A stretch of 5,309 bases of DNA from Holosporales bacterium (GTDB lineage: Bacteria > Pseudomonadota > Alphaproteobacteria > UBA3830 > JAIRMZ01), in contig JAITIJ010000047.1 in NCBI GenBank assembly GCA_031279495.1, forward strand, positions 1-5,309, given 5' to 3'. Of this stretch, positions 5,297-5,309 are shown one piece after another. The translations under genes and the position numbers were made by a program. The stretch's first letter is position 1. Every line of letters begins with the position of its first letter. Below the pieces are notes generated by a model that ran no database searches, was not told where the DNA came from, and worked only from the letters and a program-made list of their open reading frames with translations.

Positions 5297-5309
5297 GATA
5301 CAGGCGGAT

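Larger units (their letters stand above)
4643..5309. other. Gene-poor right region with repeat copies
   Basis: No confident gene occurs in these ~670 nt. The first ~150 nt show nothing beyond ordinary AT-rich sequence. From 4798 onward, four degenerate copies of one repeat (4798-4867, 4940-4968, 5045-5133, 5245-5296) lie in the same orientation. Small frames at 4762-4893 (43 residues), 4926-5165 (79 residues) and 5171-5281 (36 residues) run through the copies, but lack good ribosome-binding sites and recognisable domains. I treat them as repeat-derived or chance frames. Confidence 0.6.

Overview
The window looks like a piece of an alphaproteobacterial chromosome of moderate GC content. The translated kinase remnant resembles the multi-PAS sensor histidine kinases common in that class. 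The large non-coding stretches, repeat remnants, decayed gene ends and truncated sensor suggest a lineage undergoing genome erosion, such as a host-associated or intracellular alphaproteobacterium. This placement rests on protein motifs and architecture only; I did not compare it with any genome.

Layout. Positions 1-424 carry no convincing gene. They contain a hairpin (202-220), a two-hairpin repeat element (core 257-316, flank to 345) and a purine tract (381-424) that is a C-rich, G-poor pyrimidine tract on the minus strand. Positions 425-742 are a tandem duplication of the last ~157 nt of typA. The gene-proximal copy is in frame and ends the gene; the distal copy is a frameshifted leftover. 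Minus-strand typA (2404 to 587) encodes a full-length 605-residue TypA/BipA ribosomal GTPase. A 147-bp divergent intergenic region (2405-2551) holds several palindromes. Plus-strand 2552-4249 encodes a 565-residue multi-PAS protein that ends just where the HisKA/HATPase kinase core should begin. It is followed by a small exported helical protein (4328-4594) with a clear ribosome-binding site and a clear intrinsic terminator (4613-4642).

Positions 4643-5309 have no confident gene. They hold four degenerate, same-direction copies of the repeat found in inverted orientation at the left end. Two copies, about 4.8 kb apart, keep a 60-nt core with two adjacent hairpins. At least two base pairs of the second hairpin differ by compensatory change between copies, so the structure seems to have been under selection or spread as a structured unit.

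Functional picture. typA acts in translation and ribosome assembly and is divergently arranged from the degraded sensor. The sensor cannot be a conventional autophosphorylating kinase as it stands. The small exported protein has its own terminator and may be independently expressed. The most notable non-genic signals are the structured repeat family and the microhomology-flanked duplication of the typA 3' end.
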